Part shown: positions 13,991 through 25,635 of the stretch, piece by piece | How positions within the stretch are numbered: the first letter of the stretch is position 1 | Layout: each line of letters starts with the position of its first letter | From: Valencia hispanica | Taxonomy: Eukaryota > Chordata > Actinopteri > Cyprinodontiformes > Valenciidae | Reading direction: 5' to 3' | Length of the DNA stretch: 64,000 nt | Assembly (NCBI GenBank): GCA_963556495.2 | Contig: OY747712.1 | Location: 10,114,081-10,178,080, forward strand | Notes under the pieces: model-generated | Told to the model about the DNA's origin: nothing | The model's input: the letters and a program-made list of their open reading frames with translations, nothing else | The model's database searches: none | Made by a program: the position numbers and the translations under genes

Positions 13991-15470
13991 CTTGAATCTG
14001 AGTAGGGCTGGGCAATAAACCAATAAAATTTTCCAATACTGAAATTTCTGACTGTAATCAACGTACTTTGCACGTATCCTGGTTACTCTTCCACTGAGCA
14101 GTGGTGCTGCAGCGCGTTCCTCTCTGGTTGAAGCTGTTTATTGGAGATGTTACACGTAAATACTGCCTGTATTGTAAGGCTAATTTTTATGCCAAAATTA
14201 GTGGAATAAAAACACATGCCATCACAAAAACATACAAAGACAAAACCTTATGTAAGTGTCACATGCATTTGGCATCCACAAAGCATAATGCCACCACCAT
14301 AGATCACCGTGGGGGTGGTGGCTTCAGCGTGATGTGCTGTGGTAATTTTACACCTCAATATAATATAATATACGTTTTTTAATGTAATTTACTAAACCTG
14401 CTTTAAACCAGACATTAACAGAACAGCTGTAATTATGCTGAGATTAAATCAGACACTGGTGGACTCTTTTTACTCATTAGGTAATCTCTTAAAAACATTG
14501 GTTGCTCTACATTTTATTCAGGGGTATTGGAGTTATGGGGGCCAAATTACTAACAAGTTAGGAAGCTATGTATCCTTATCCTTCAAATTCAGTTGTATAT
14601 TACCTTTTGTTGGTCTATAAAATTCCAAATAAAATATGGTGAAGTTTTGTAGTAATGTGACAAAAATAGAAAAAAAATTTAAGTGTACATGACAGCATTT
14701 TGCATGTTTAGTTCATTAATATTATCATTTACGATGTAACTGAAATAAAATAAATTTTGCACAGAAGTGTGTATGGAGACTGGCTCACAATTTAAATGGC
14801 ACGCCATTGTAAACTCGATCATTCCTGATCCTGGGGATGGAGGCCGAAGTGATGTGATTGGTAGTACGCTGTCACAGATAAAACTAACTTTTCAGACTGC
14901 CAGTAGGTCGATATTTTTTTAAAATGTGATATTCACTTTTGAAGCAGTGGCACATCAGTTTCCAAAAGATCCAGTTCTGGGGTCTCATTTATAAAGCTTG
15001 CTTACGCACAAAACGGGGTCTGAAAACTACGTAAGCAACTTTCTACGCAATTTGGGATTTATAGAAAAAAAACGTGACGGAAAAATGTGCGCAACTTTAA
15101 GCACACTAAGGATCTTGCTTACGCACTTTGTAGACACACAGGACACTGACAGCGCAGCAGGAGAGATGGCAAAAATGAAAATGAAAGCCACAATTTCAAT
15201 AATATTGAAATGTATTATTATTATGTTGCACATAAGAATTATATCACAATATGTTCATATGTATTTATCTATTCAGATTATATAGAAATTGCACTTATTG
15301 GTGAATTAACTGTGTGCAGTACGAATACTGCAGCATCACTTGCATAATGATGCACAATGGATGCTGGCGCTCTTTGTAGATCACACCACTGGAAGCATCT
15401 GGATGGGGGACCCGATGTTTATTTGTTTATATATATATATATATATACATATATATACACACAAACAGAC

Positions 15471-16040
15471 CTAGGCTTCCATAAGAAAATATCTTTTCAA
15501 TAGTCTTTTAAAAGAGAGCTTTGTTTCAGTTTGTTTAACAGCTGGTGGCAGTTTGTTCCATAAAGTCACAGCTCTGAAAATGACCGACCTACGCCCTGCT
15601 TCTGTTCTAGGTTTGGGGCGGGTCAAATGATCCTGAGCCGCTTGCCTGGTTGGATAGTTGTGCAGATCTCTCACATAATGTAAAAGGTTGTACAGATGAG
15701 TAGGTTTTTGACTATAGCATATATTTCTGAAGAAAGTCATTAAATGACATTTGAGTCTATCTTCTACTCTGAGCCATGAGAGACGGGCCTGATGCTCAGC
15801 CGAGCTCTGTCCCCACACAAGTGGGCAGCCTAGAGCCAGTCTGGCAGCCTTGTTCTGTGCTGTCTGCAGTTTCGTCATGTGTTTCTTAGCTGCACCTGAC
15901 CACACCACAGAGCAGTAGTCCAGGTGAGACAAGGCCAATGACTGAACCACCAGAACTCTAGAAGCCGGTGTCATGAATGAGCAGCACCTTCTAATACATG
16001 CCATATTTCTACCCATTTTTTTCACAACAGTGTCAATCAC
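15471..16040 (-). pseudogene. Non-LTR retrotransposon RT C-terminal fragment
   Basis: A 189-codon open frame with SLALSHLDYCSVVWSGAAKK followed by LQTAQNKAARLALG and, near the end, RAVTLWNKLPPAVKQ. These are the thumb and C-terminal signatures of L2/CR1/Rex-type reverse transcriptases. The catalytic F/YADD box, palm and endonuclease are missing, so it is a 5'-truncated copy. It ends with FLMEA and a stop, followed on that strand by a short (TA)n at 15430-15460. Confidence 0.75.
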
Positions 16041-16229
16041 ACATCACAAGCTTCTGTAAGGATGTAGATTCCTTTAAGCAGTTTTATTAGATCTATGTGC
16101 TGAACTGGACCCGGTGTTGGATCTACTGACCCCCTGAACCGTGCACCCCGTCCCCCGCTCTTCTTATTTATATCAGGAACGCTGCTGCATCAACGCTGCG
16201 TCACTTGCAGCTCTTCCGTTTGTTTGTGA

Positions 16230-16560
16230 TTCCAAATCAATATTTTGCAAGGATGATACTTTTTAAAAGTAGACTTAAAACGCACCGTTTCTGTAAGGCT
16301 TTAAATATCTAGTTTTATTTGGTTTAATAAATCCCAGTCTTAGTGTTGCTACAAGAAGTAATCATATAGGCCTAATTGAAACTTTATTGTTCTTATCTTT
16401 TTTTATTGCTTGTGCTGGTATTATTATAACATTTTTAAATCTTTTTACTCTCTTCTTGTCACACATTTTCTTTTTGCAACTGTATTTTTGTCTTCTAATG
16501 TGAAGCACTTTGGCTGCATTCGGCTGAGTAAAGCGCTGATTGAGTGATTGACTGAAATAA
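16230..16560 (+). mobile_element. LINE 3'-end fragment
   Basis: The sequence around GACTTAAAACGCACCG followed by AT-rich DNA and GTGAAGCACTTTGGCTGCATT resembles the C-terminus and 3' untranslated region of an L2-like LINE. It ends in a short GATTGA-type tandem run. It is truncated and non-coding. Confidence 0.45.
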
Positions 16561-17039
16561 AACAGTTTACCATGCCTCGGAGCCTGCAGCTGTCTCTGTG
16601 GAATTACTTTCTCCGCCTCTTGGTTGCCATGGTTACCAGTGGAAACGCCCCATATTAGCTGGCTTAAGTCGATGGAGAATATTCACTAGACACTTTGCAC
16701 TGACCATTTATGGGAGAAAGTGGGTGTGTAGGAGGCTGGGTATGATCCAAAAACACCTGCGCACATTTCTAGGGAGAGTGGGATTTATAAAGCGGAAAGT
16801 GCGTGCAGCTGTGCGTACTCCAAGTTTGATAGATCGGAAACTTACTAGGCGTAAGTAAAAAAAAGGTTGCTGAACTTAAGTACGGTTTTAGTAATGATTC
16901 TACGCAAAGTTTTATACATGAGACCCCAGGTGCGTCACACCAGAGACAGGTGGGCCCCAACAGATTGAGTCAGATTGAGGCTGTGCATTCCTATGTCCCA
17001 CAGGCGTTCCGCGTTATGCCTACTTCTGGGTTTAAATTC

Positions 17040-17230
17040 GCCAATCTTCTCAACCAACTTCTATGTATATATACATATTATATATCATTGGAAAGCTAAG
17101 AGTCTAGTCATTCCAATGGTGTATGCCAACCAAATATGCAATCAAAACTGTAGACACAGCGAGGGCTTTTGGAAAACCCCCCCCGAAAGAAATACAGTGT
17201 CCGACTTACCATTCGTAGCCTAATACAGGT
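17040..17230 (+). repeat. Unclassified dispersed repeat
   Basis: This stretch is similar to 4225-4370. Both share ATTCCAATG[A/G]TGTATGCCAA, AACTGTAGACACAG and then a GCTTTTG motif. It includes a run of 8 C near 17178. The family is unknown to me. Confidence 0.5.
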
Positions 17231-17874
17231 GACAAACTGAGCCAATATTTAAGAACTGTATGTTTACATCCACAGGGGTCCAATTAATGTATTCCAATAA
17301 AATAGTTAACTGGCATCCTGTGACGCTGATTCAAATAACCGATTGGACATATGAAACAGTCCTCATCTCTAAGCTTTCATTAATCAAGGCAGTAGTTGAA
17401 ACAGATGGATGTTTACCAGCTCCTAACTCCAGGGCTGAAAATAATGCTGCGATATAGCAGCTGATGACAGTATACACAGTAAAGGTGCTAAGTCAGCACG
17501 TCTTTGTTTTCCAGCAAGCAGTGGGGTTATATTGAGACTTCTATTTCTCTTCTCATTCTCTCTCATACATCAGTGTCTGCTCAGCTTTCATCCAACGTCT
17601 CTATTACATGACACAGAAAAATGTTGCCTCGCCTCACACATTTTTTTATATTCTCTCTATATATATACAACAGTATTTTACTTTCAGACAGTTGCTATGA
17701 TGCATAACCGTGGCGACAACAAGGTATTGTTTTTACGACAGGGAGCACCTCATTAGCATATTTAGAAGCTCAAATACTTCCTGAACGACCACCCCCAATC
17801 CCAGAGGAGCTAGAAAGGATTCAGAGAATGATAACGTCTACCTGCCCGGGTTTCTAACCCCACAGCTAGAAGAA

Positions 17875-18035
17875 GATTTAAAGAGAAGTGGCAAAAGCAA
17901 ATGAGGTGGATTAGTAGTGCTTGCCAACAGCTGATGGTGCCATCAAGGATGTATTCTATGAGGAATATCGTCTCTGCTGCTGAATATTGAGATGTTAGCA
18001 TGTCATAACAGACATGACACCATCATACAGTAACA
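17875..18035 (+). repeat. Unclassified dispersed repeat, copy 2
   Basis: This is the second copy of the segment at 5860-6035, in the same orientation, with roughly 80 percent identity by eye over about 150 bp. It has no coding capacity. Confidence 0.55.
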
Positions 18036-18414
18036 GTCTTCAGTTAGAGGCGTATTAAGATTCACTGCAAGACTGACTGCTGCTGGAGATCTTTCCTGCA
18101 CACAGCATTACCAGCCATAACAACTCTTTGAAGATACTTAGATTATATGGGTTACACCAACATTTAATTTCCCTTTTGGGATAAAGAAAGTATTTTTATT
18201 TAAATTGATTGCAGTTCCTCGGCCACATAAGTCTGGACAACAGCGGATCAACATAGTAATCGATGACAGAATAAACTGTTTCATGCGTTTTAAGTGTAGC
18301 TGGGGGTTTTTTCACTGAAGTGATCTATTTATCTCTTTTTTCTGTTTAATGCAAGAATGGTTAGAAAAGTATGGAAGCCCATTTTCACCACTTGAAAGAT
18401 AAAAAAACAAAACA

Positions 18415-18822
18415 TGGTATATCATAATTATGAGATACAAATTCATAATTTCGACTTTCAAAGTCATAAATATGAGATACAAAGTCATAACTTTGAGATA
18501 AAAAGTCATAATCATGAGATACAAAGTCATAATAATTAGATACAAAGTCACACTTTCGACTTTCAAAGTCATAACTTTGAGATACAAAGTCATAAATATG
18601 AGATACAAAGTCATAATCTCACATTTCAAAGTCATAAGTATGAGATACAAAGTCAAAACTTTGAGATAGAGTCATAATTATGAGATACAAATTCATAACT
18701 TTGACTTTCAACGTCATAAATATGAGATACAAAGTCAGAACCTTGAGATACAATGTCATATTTTATGAAATACAAAGTCATAATTTTGACTTCCAAAGTC
18801 ATATTTATGAGATATCAGAGCA
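18415..18822. repeat. AAAGTCATAA minisatellite
   Basis: About 18 imperfect units of roughly 23 bp with the theme GAGATACAAAGTCATAA, some replaced by GACTTTCAAAGTCATAA. The alternation of GAGATAC and GACTTTC forms makes short local palindromes. It is part of the MITE arm. The corresponding right-arm piece at 20675-20715 has only one or two units. Confidence 0.9.
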
Positions 18823-18947
18823 GTTGGAGAAAAAGCCTCCTGAGAGGAGTGAATGATCAAACTCTTTTGTACAGGCATGGATTTACGCCCATGAACTTCA
18901 GCCAGCAAAGCAAAGATTTCATAATTGGTCACGCCACATCTGAAATA

Positions 18948-20516
18948 CAGTGGGGCAAAAAAGTATTTTGCAGTCACCAATCTCTTTCATCTTTTGGATG
19001 AAAGAGGTATGTAATTTTCCATCATGGGTACACTTTGACAGTGAGAGACAGAATGTAAAAGAAAAATTCAGAAAATCACATTGTATTTATCTGAATTTAT
19101 TTGTATAATGATGCAGAAAATAAGTATTTAGCACCTACAAATCTACATACAAGCAAGAATTCTGGCGCTCAAACATGTTACTTCTTCTTTAAGAAGCTCT
19201 TCTGTCTTCCCCTAGTTACCTGTATTAATGGCACCTGTTTGAACTCGTTATCTGTATAAAAGACACCTGTCCACACCTTCAAACAATCAGACTCCAACCT
19301 TCACCATGGCCAAGACCAGAGAGCTGTCCAAGGACACCAGGGACAAAATTGTACACCTGCACAAGAGTGGGATGAGCCAATCAACGATAGGCAAGCAGCT
19401 TGGTGAGAAGAGATCAACGGGATTGGCAATTAATAGAAAATGGGATAAATACAAGATCACTGACAATCTCCCTCAACCTGGGGCTCCAAGCAAGATGTCA
19501 TCTTGTGAGGTACACATGATCCTGAGAATGATGAGGAAACAGCCCAGAACTACACGGTGGGAACTGGTCAATGACCTGAGGAGAGCTGGGACCACAGTAA
19601 CAAAGATTACTATTAGTAACACGCTACATCATCATGGATTAAAATCCTGCAGCATTAGAAAGGTACCCCTGCTTAAACCAGCACATGTCCAGGCCCATCT
19701 AAAGTTTGCCAGAGACCATCTGGACGATCCAGAGGAGGATTGAGAGAATGTCACGTGGTCAGATGAGACCAAAATAGAACTCTTTGGTATAAAAGCCACT
19801 CGTCGTGTTTGGAGGGGGAAGAATGCTGAGTTGCATCCCAAGAACATCATACCCACTGTGAAGCATGGGGGTGGAAACATTATGCTTTGGGGCTGCTTAT
19901 GTACTAAGGGGACAGAATGACTGATCCGTATTAAGGAAAGGATTTATGGGGCCATGCATCGTATGACTTTGGGCAAAAAACCTCCTTCCATCAGTGAGAG
20001 CATTAAAGAAGAAATGTAGCTGGATCTTCCAGCATGACACTGATCCCAAAAAAATCGCCCGGGCAACGTAAAAAGCATTTCAAGGTTCTGGAGTGGCTTA
20101 GCCAGTCTCCAGACCTCAATCCAATAGAAAATCTGTGGAGAAAGTTCAAAGTCCAAACATCACAGCTCTAGAGAAGATCTGCAAGGAAGAATGGGCCAAA
20201 ATACCAGCTTCGGTATGTGCAAGTCTGTACAGTGGTGAAGACCTACAGGAAACGTTTGACCTCTGCTATTGCCAACCAAGGTTACATTACAAGGGATTGA
20301 AGTGTTGTTGAACTTTTGTTATTGAGGAATACTTATTTTCTGCACCATTATACAAATAAAATCTTTAAAAACCATACAGTGTGATTTCCTGGATTGTTCT
20401 TTACATTCTGTCGCTCACAGTTGAAGTGTACCTATGATAAAAATGACTGACCTCTCTCATATTTTTATGTGAGAAAATTGGTGGCTGCCAAATACTCCCC
20501 CCCCCCCCCCCCCCTG
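18948..20516 (+). mobile_element. Tc1-like transposon, inactive
   Basis: The left terminus is CAGTGGGGCAAAAAAGTATT after a TA dinucleotide. The right terminus contains TTGGTGGCTGCCAAATACT and ends CCCCCTGTA, again with TA. The right end carries a homopolymer of about 18 C where the family has GCCCCAC-like sequence. The interior encodes a transposase on the plus strand (19306 onward). Target-site TA is present at both sides. The element is dead because of stops and small indels. Confidence 0.85.
19306..20320 (+). pseudogene. Tc1 transposase pseudogene
   Basis: The start at 19306 has a good context (CACCATGG). The first 145 codons are open: a helix-turn-helix starting [20 protein letters not shown], a second one around [18 protein letters not shown], and a linker to HLDDPEED. 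A stop at 19741-19743 interrupts just before the first catalytic aspartate in ENVTWSDETKIELFG. Further stops occur, for example after CTKGTE. Downstream nucleotide motifs still show SLQTSIQ-like relics where the third acidic residue would be. An intact protein would be about 340 residues that cut and paste the element at TA sites. Confidence 0.85.
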
Positions 20517-21204
20517 TACTTCTTAATGCATTCACAATCCATCAAAAAGGTTAAAAAAAAAACTGTTTCAATGAGCTGAATCGCTCAAATGGAACAATGT
20601 CTAGATCTCATCCCAAGACAAATCATTATGTCTACAAAAGTAGGCTGTTGGAAAAAATGAGAAATTATCAACTTTTGAAAGTCAAAATTGTGACTTTGTA
20701 TCTCATTATTATGATATATCATGGTTCATTTTTTAAGTAGTTGAAATAGGCTTCCATAGAAAAGACTAATTGACATTTTTTATGCAAATAAAACGTTAAG
20801 AGTAGAAACACAATGCTTTTAAAGTGGTAAACTTTGTCTTTTTGCAGAAAATCTGTGGCTTTTAGCACTCCACGTTGTTAACTTAGAGCAAGCAGTTAAC
20901 AGAAATCCAAAGCCACCTAATAATCAAAGGAGATTCTATTTCTGTTTCAAACACCGTCGTTTAGTTTTTGAGGCCAGACTTCAGGCAAACTGAAGGAAAA
21001 GCTATGAAAGAAGGTTCTCTATCCCCCCCCCAGATAAATTTGGGAGATTAAAAAGATTAGGATTAGATGGTTGAATAGTTAGATCAAACTTTGAATAATT
21101 CAAATATAATCCCAAACATAATAAATAAATAAATAAATACACCTGAGGAGAACCCAGTTCATTCAAACATAATATTCAACAGTTTATGGTAGACTGGTTT
21201 ACAA

Positions 21205-21650
21205 ATTTAAAGTTCAATTCAATTCAATTCAGTTTTATTTATATAGCGCCGATTCACAACAGATGTCATCTCAAGGCACTTAACAAGAAGTCATTTCAAT
21301 ACATTTATACAAACATTCCAATCAGTTAAAGAGTTTCCTATTTAAGGAATCCCAGCAGATTGCGTCAGTCATTGGCGTGAGGTTGGGCCCCGTTGAGGCA
21401 GACTTTCCAACCACAGCAATCCTTCAGCAATCCTTCATTCTGAGCAAGCATGTAGTGACGGTGGATAGGAAAAACTCCCCTTTAACAGGAAGAAACCTCC
21501 AACAGAACCAGGCTCAGTAGGAGCGGCCATCTGCCACGACCGTCTGGGGGTTTGAGAAGACAGAGCAGAGACACAGGAGGGACAGAAGATCTGATATAAG
21601 AGTACTTTCTATGTTACAGAAAGTAAAAAGTTGATAACATGAACAATAAA
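21205..21650 (-). mobile_element. L2-like LINE 3' untranslated fragment
   Basis: This is a near copy of 28523-28940. Both begin with tandem AATTC units and TTTTATTTATATAGCGCC, then GATGTCATCTCAAGGCAC and CAGCAGATTGCGTCAGTC. In the other copy the sequence continues into reverse transcriptase, so on the minus strand this is the 3' end with a (GAATT)n tail, 5'-truncated. Confidence 0.75.
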
Positions 21651-22259
21651 TAACTGTGAACTGTAAAATGATCAACTAACTTCATATGATTGCTGGTTTA
21701 ATGCTCTCTTAACTGTTGCTCGGATATCTCTCACATGTTGTAGACCACAGTATTTCAATGTCTGGACTTTGGAAGATGATTCTAGCTTCCAGCCATTCTA
21801 ATGCAGATTTAATGCTGTGTTTGGTGTCTTTGTCCTTTTTAATGGTCCAGTCTGGACCTCGGTTTGCCTCTCGGACAGATGACCAAACATTTCACTCAAG
21901 AAAACTTTGCCATGCAGAGAAGCTGTGATGTTTTCCCACATCATCCCCCCTCCTCCAAGATGACGCCGCGAATGGATGCCCTGGTATTTCAGTGCGTTAT
22001 TTCTGTATTGTTTTTGTGCGTAATTTGTATTTCTGGTCACTCCTCTGGGTATTCTTACTCCAGAGAAGAGCTCCTTAACTACGGGACTACAACGCCTGTG
22101 GATTTATTTCCAGTATTTGTCCCATCTGCGGCGGATTTACTACAAACTCTGATCAGAAAAGTGAGACGGCGAAGGAGAAGAAAGCGAGCTGGCGCGCTCG
22201 TCCGTCTGAGGAGACGCGGACTTCGGACTGCTCTCTCTACCTGGGGTCTTCCTCTCCAA

Positions 22260-22854
22260 CGTACGCTCACTCCGGAATAAAATGGACGAGCTGGCCCTGA
22301 GGAGAAGCATGAACAGAGACTTTGCCTCATCTTGTGTCTTATGTTTTACGGAGTCGTGGCTCTGTGAGGACATCCCGGACTGCGCGCTCCAGCTGGAGGG
22401 CGCGGACCGGCAGGCCACTCTCTCCGGTAAGACTACAGGTGGAGGCGTCTGCTTTTACATTAATAGTGGCTGGTGTACAGATGTGACAGTGATTGCTCAG
22501 CACTGCTCTCCCTCTCTGGAATATATTTTCATTCACTGCAAACCGTTTTATTCTCCGCGGGAGTTCGCTTCATTCATTCTGGCCGCTGTTTAGATCCCGC
22601 CAGACGCAGACTTGCGCGCAGCTCAGTGCGCCCTCGCGGAGCAGATACTGCACATGGAGCGGATTTATCCGGACTCTCTGATTATTGCTCTTGGAGACTT
22701 TAATAAAGCCAATCTGAGAGAGGAACTTCCCAAATACAAACAATATATTAAATGCCCGACCAGAGAGGAGAGGACACTGGATCACTGTTACAGCACGATA
22801 AGCGGGGCCTATCACGCAGTGCCCTGCGCTGCATCGGAGTTTCGGGTCACGTGA
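22260..22854 (+). pseudogene. LINE endonuclease domain remnant
   Basis: The same frame runs from LSNVRSLRNKMDEL-like sequence through FTESWLCEDIPDCALQLEGA, GGGVCFYINSGWCTD, then past a TAG stop (22591) to IIALGDFNKANLREELPKY and HCYSTISGAYHAVP. The TESWL, GGGV and GDFN motifs are those of AP-like endonucleases that nick DNA to prime reverse transcription. The final catalytic SDH-type segment is not visible because the frame breaks near 22854. Confidence 0.75.
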
Positions 22855-23242
22855 TGATCCATCTGATCCCCGCGTACAGACAGAGGCTGAAGCTCTCCAA
22901 ACCTGTCGTGAGGACTAAAAAACTGTGGAGCAACGAGGCTGTGGAGGAGCTTCGCGCGTGTTTAGTAACTACAGACTGGGACACAATGGGGGCTGCTTCT
23001 AACAGCTTGTTTAGTTTACAGATACTGTCACCTCCTATATACACTTCTGCGAGGACAACATTGTGCCATCACGCACCAGGGTGAGTTTTAATAATAACAA
23101 ACCCTGGTTTTCTCACTGCAGGCATGTCATGGGCCTGCCTGCTTCAAGACCTCCACCATAGTCCCTGTCCCCAAGAAGCCAAGGATCACTGGACTTAATG
23201 ACTACAGACCCGTGACTCTGGCATCTGTGGTCATGAAGTCAT

Positions 23243-24280
23243 TTGAGCACCTGGTTCCCGCAGCATCTGGACTTCCCGGGAACCTACGACAGGATCCTGT
23301 TTGTGGACTTCAACTCTGCCTTCAACACCATCCTCCCAGACCTTCTCCAAGGCAAGCTATCCCAGATGAACGTGCCTGATCCCATCTGGAGGTGGATCAC
23401 TGACTTCCTGACGGACAGGAAGCAGCATGTGAGGCTGGGGAAGAATGTCTCGGACTCTCGGACCATCAGCACCGGCGCCCCTCAGGGCTGTGTTCTTTCT
23501 CCTCTGCTCTTCTCCCTGTACACCAACTGCTCCACCTCCAACCACCAGTCTGTCAAACTAATTAAGTTTGCAGATGACACCACCGTTATTGGACTCATCT
23601 CGGACGGGGATGAGTCTGCCTACAGGATGGAGGCTGAACGTCTGGTGTCCTGGTGCAGCCACAACAACCTGGTGCTGAACGCCCAGAAGACAGTGGAGAT
23701 TATTGTGGACTTTAGGAAGCACACAGCCCCACTCCCCCCCATCGTCCTGACTGACACCCCCATCACCACTGTGGACTCATTCCGCTTCCTGGGTACCACC
23801 ATCACCCAGGACCTCAAGTGGGAGCCCACCATCACCTCGGTCATAAAGAAGGCCCAGCACAGGATGTACTTCCTGAGGCAGCTGAAGAAATTCAACCTGC
23901 CAACACGGATGATGATGCAGTTCTACACAGCAATCATCGAGTCCATCCTCACCTCCTCCATCACCGTGTGGTATGCTGGCACCACCATCAAGGACAAACA
24001 GAGACTGCAGCGTGTTGTGCGCTCTGCTGAGAAGGTGATTGGCTGCAGACTCCCATCTCTGCAGGACCTGTACACCTCCAGGACACTTGGGCGTGCAGGT
24101 CGGATCACAGCCGACCCTTCTCACCCTGGACACAGACTGTTTGACCTGCTCCCCTCAGGCAGGAGGCTCCGGTCCATTCGGACCAGAACCTCTCGCCATA
24201 AGAACAGTTTCGTCCCCTCTGCTGTTGGACTCATGAACAATAACCCTAAGTCTGTTCCCACCACCTGCTCAGTTACATGA
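23243..24280 (+). pseudogene. LINE reverse transcriptase, partial
   Basis: A 345-codon open frame. Motif A is [18 protein letters not shown], motif B STGAPQGCVLSPLLFSLYTN, the catalytic box KFADDTTVIG, then LNAQKTVEIIVDF and FRFLGTTITQDLKW. The thumb has FYTAIIESILTSSITVWYAG and the C-terminus LLPSGRRLRSIRTRTSRHKN. The fingers upstream of motif A are shortened: the normal linker between KSFEHLV and the HLDFPGTY segment is missing and lies in another frame. The polymerase core is therefore intact but the protein could not be full length. Confidence 0.88.
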
Positions 24281-24494
24281 CCCATATTGTGGTTTTTTTT
24301 TGCACCTGTCTGATTTGCACCGAATGTTACCTGCACTCATGTATATAACAATCTGTTTAGCATATTATATTTTTATTTAAGTGTTTGTCTGTTTGTTCTT
24401 GTATGTTTGCACAAAGCACCGCAGCAATTCCCTAATGTTGTAAACCTACCCAACATTTGGCAATAAAAACCCTTTCTGATTCTGATTCTGATTC

Positions 24495-25330
24495 TCCACC
24501 ATGCTTGACAGTTGGAATGAGGTATTGCAGCTGACTTGCTTTCTCTAAACAACGTTGTTCATTCAGCATTTTCTTTCTACAGAGTAGAGGCTGTTTTTCT
24601 TTCGACCCTTAAAAAAAGCCATCGTTGTTCTGTCAATTTCTAATCATCTTGTCATAAAGATTAATGTTTAATTTGGGAACTGAGGCATGCAACAGAGTTT
24701 AAGATGGAGCTTTTAGGTCTGTCATAATTCCTCAGAGAATTGCATAGTCTCACTGTGTGGGTGAACTTTATGGGATGTCTACTCCTAGGAAGATTGGCAG
24801 ATGTCTTAAATGCTTCTTGGCTTGTGAAAAATCTTTTTTTCTGTAGAAGGATTCTTCAAACCGTTTGGAAATTGACCTATAACCCCTTCCCGGATTATCA
24901 AGCAGTTGCTTCTCTGAACTAATTGCTTATGTCTTTCCGCTTGTGTTAACAATCACCCATATGAGCCAGCAAGCTGCAAAATCTTTGGCTTTTACTGTGG
25001 TGGTGACACCATTAATCATCAGTTAATGAAGTTAATTTGATTTGCAGCACCTGTTAGCATAGGATGTACTTAGTTTTCTTCATTGTTCTCCATTTTGTCT
25101 CTGTTTTCAAGATTTTTTTGTTTTACACTTGGGGTTCAGTTTTAATAATGTAATTCTATTTATTCCCTGATTCAGGAAAAGATAAGCTTTCTTTTTACCA
25201 GGACTTTAACAAACACCTTTTTTAAATCTTTGTTTTGCTTTTGATCTCTAGGCTTAACATTAGTTATAGCTCAAATTGAAATACTGTCTTGTTAATTTTT
25301 CATCTGGTCTTTACTGGAATTTTCAGTTTA
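24495..25330. repeat. Probable older repeat split by the LINE
   Basis: Sequence directly right of the LINE tail (CCACCATGCTTGACAGTTGG) and left of its start (21690-21955, with CAGAGAAGCTGTGATG and CCCACATCATC) reads like two halves of one transposon-derived repeat. I could not assign the family and found no coding frame, so this is a weak call. Confidence 0.35.
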
Positions 25331-25434
25331 TCCAAATTCACTGGTATGATCAAGAAGTATCTAAACAATAATTCACCACTTTAGGACCACCATGTACTAT
25401 TTACTTCCTGGAATCTGCAGATATTCTTTACTAC

Positions 25435-25635
25435 CTTGGGTGTTGAGTAGGCGGGACTTCCTGCAGTGATAGGACAGTTCCTGTTGGCAGTGCTCTGATT
25501 GGTGGATGATGGCTATCAGTTGCTCCTCCTCAGACATATACTCAAAGTGAACCAAGTGCTGCTTTGCACCCGGAGATGGTCGAACTTTGGTCAGCTCTGT
25601 GTTGTTGTGCTGGACCACCATCCATGTCTTCTCAT
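25435..25635 (-). CDS. cntnap2: cntnap2-like exon: fibrinogen-like region
   Basis: A 201-nt exon with acceptor TGTGACCAG before 25635 and donor GTAGTAAAG after 25435. It encodes EKTWMVVQHNNTELTKV, a variable stretch, FEYMSEEEQLIAIIHQSEHC and QQELSYHCRKSRLLNTQ. Conserved family features are the W..VQHN start, the EQL..I..SEHC helix and the Y.C.KSRL ending. The entry codon GAT is split G|AT and it leaves in phase 1. The VQHNNTELT version is more like CNTNAP4/5 than mammalian CNTNAP2. Confidence 0.93.

Larger units (their letters stand above)
14977..16929. mobile_element. Harbinger-like element with nested LINE debris
   Basis: The left end reads CTGGGGTCTCATTTATAAAG and the right end ends TTTATACATGAGACCCCAG, an inverted match. 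Inside both ends there are repeated short motifs with TTACGCA/TGCGTA (14998-15130 and 16760-16860). I associate the GGGGTCTCATTTATAAA terminus with fish PIF/Harbinger MITEs. No transposase is seen. The interior holds a minus-strand reverse transcriptase piece (15471-16040) and a second LINE 3' end (16230-16560), so the element has been invaded. Confidence 0.55.
18370..20758. mobile_element. Palindromic MITE carrying a minisatellite, split by a Tc1 element
   Basis: The left end TATGGAAGCCCATTTTCACC and the right end, read on the minus strand, TATGGAAGCCTATTTCAACT are inverted repeats that continue through ATGGTATATCATAAT-like sequence. A perfect 6-bp direct repeat GAAAAG flanks the pair (18364-18369 and 20759-20764), as expected for a target-site duplication. 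The left arm grades into a minisatellite (18415-18822). The Tc1 element at 18948-20516 lies inside, so this is a nested insertion. There is no transposase of its own. Confidence 0.7.
21956..24494 (+). mobile_element. L2/CR1-like LINE, defective
   Basis: The element begins near AAGATGACGCCGCG (21956) and ends in a tandem TGATTC tail (24474-24494). A first region reads YSREELLNYGTTTPVDLFP and a run of Arg/Lys. An APE-type endonuclease follows (22260-22854), with an in-frame stop at 22591-22593. The reverse transcriptase is at 23243-24280. The sequence between 22855 and 23242 has lost frame and appears to carry deletions. It is flanked by remains of an older repeat on both sides. Confidence 0.8.
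13512..25434. other. Large cntnap intron filled with mobile elements
   Basis: This 11.9-kb intron holds a LINE fragment (13610-13990), a Harbinger-like element with LINE debris (14977-16929), repeats at 17.0-18.0 kb, a MITE split by a Tc1 element (18370-20758), an L2-type repeat tail (21210-21650), and an L2-like LINE (21956-24494) set into an older repeat. The sequence between these is AT-rich with no other recognised feature. Confidence 0.65.
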
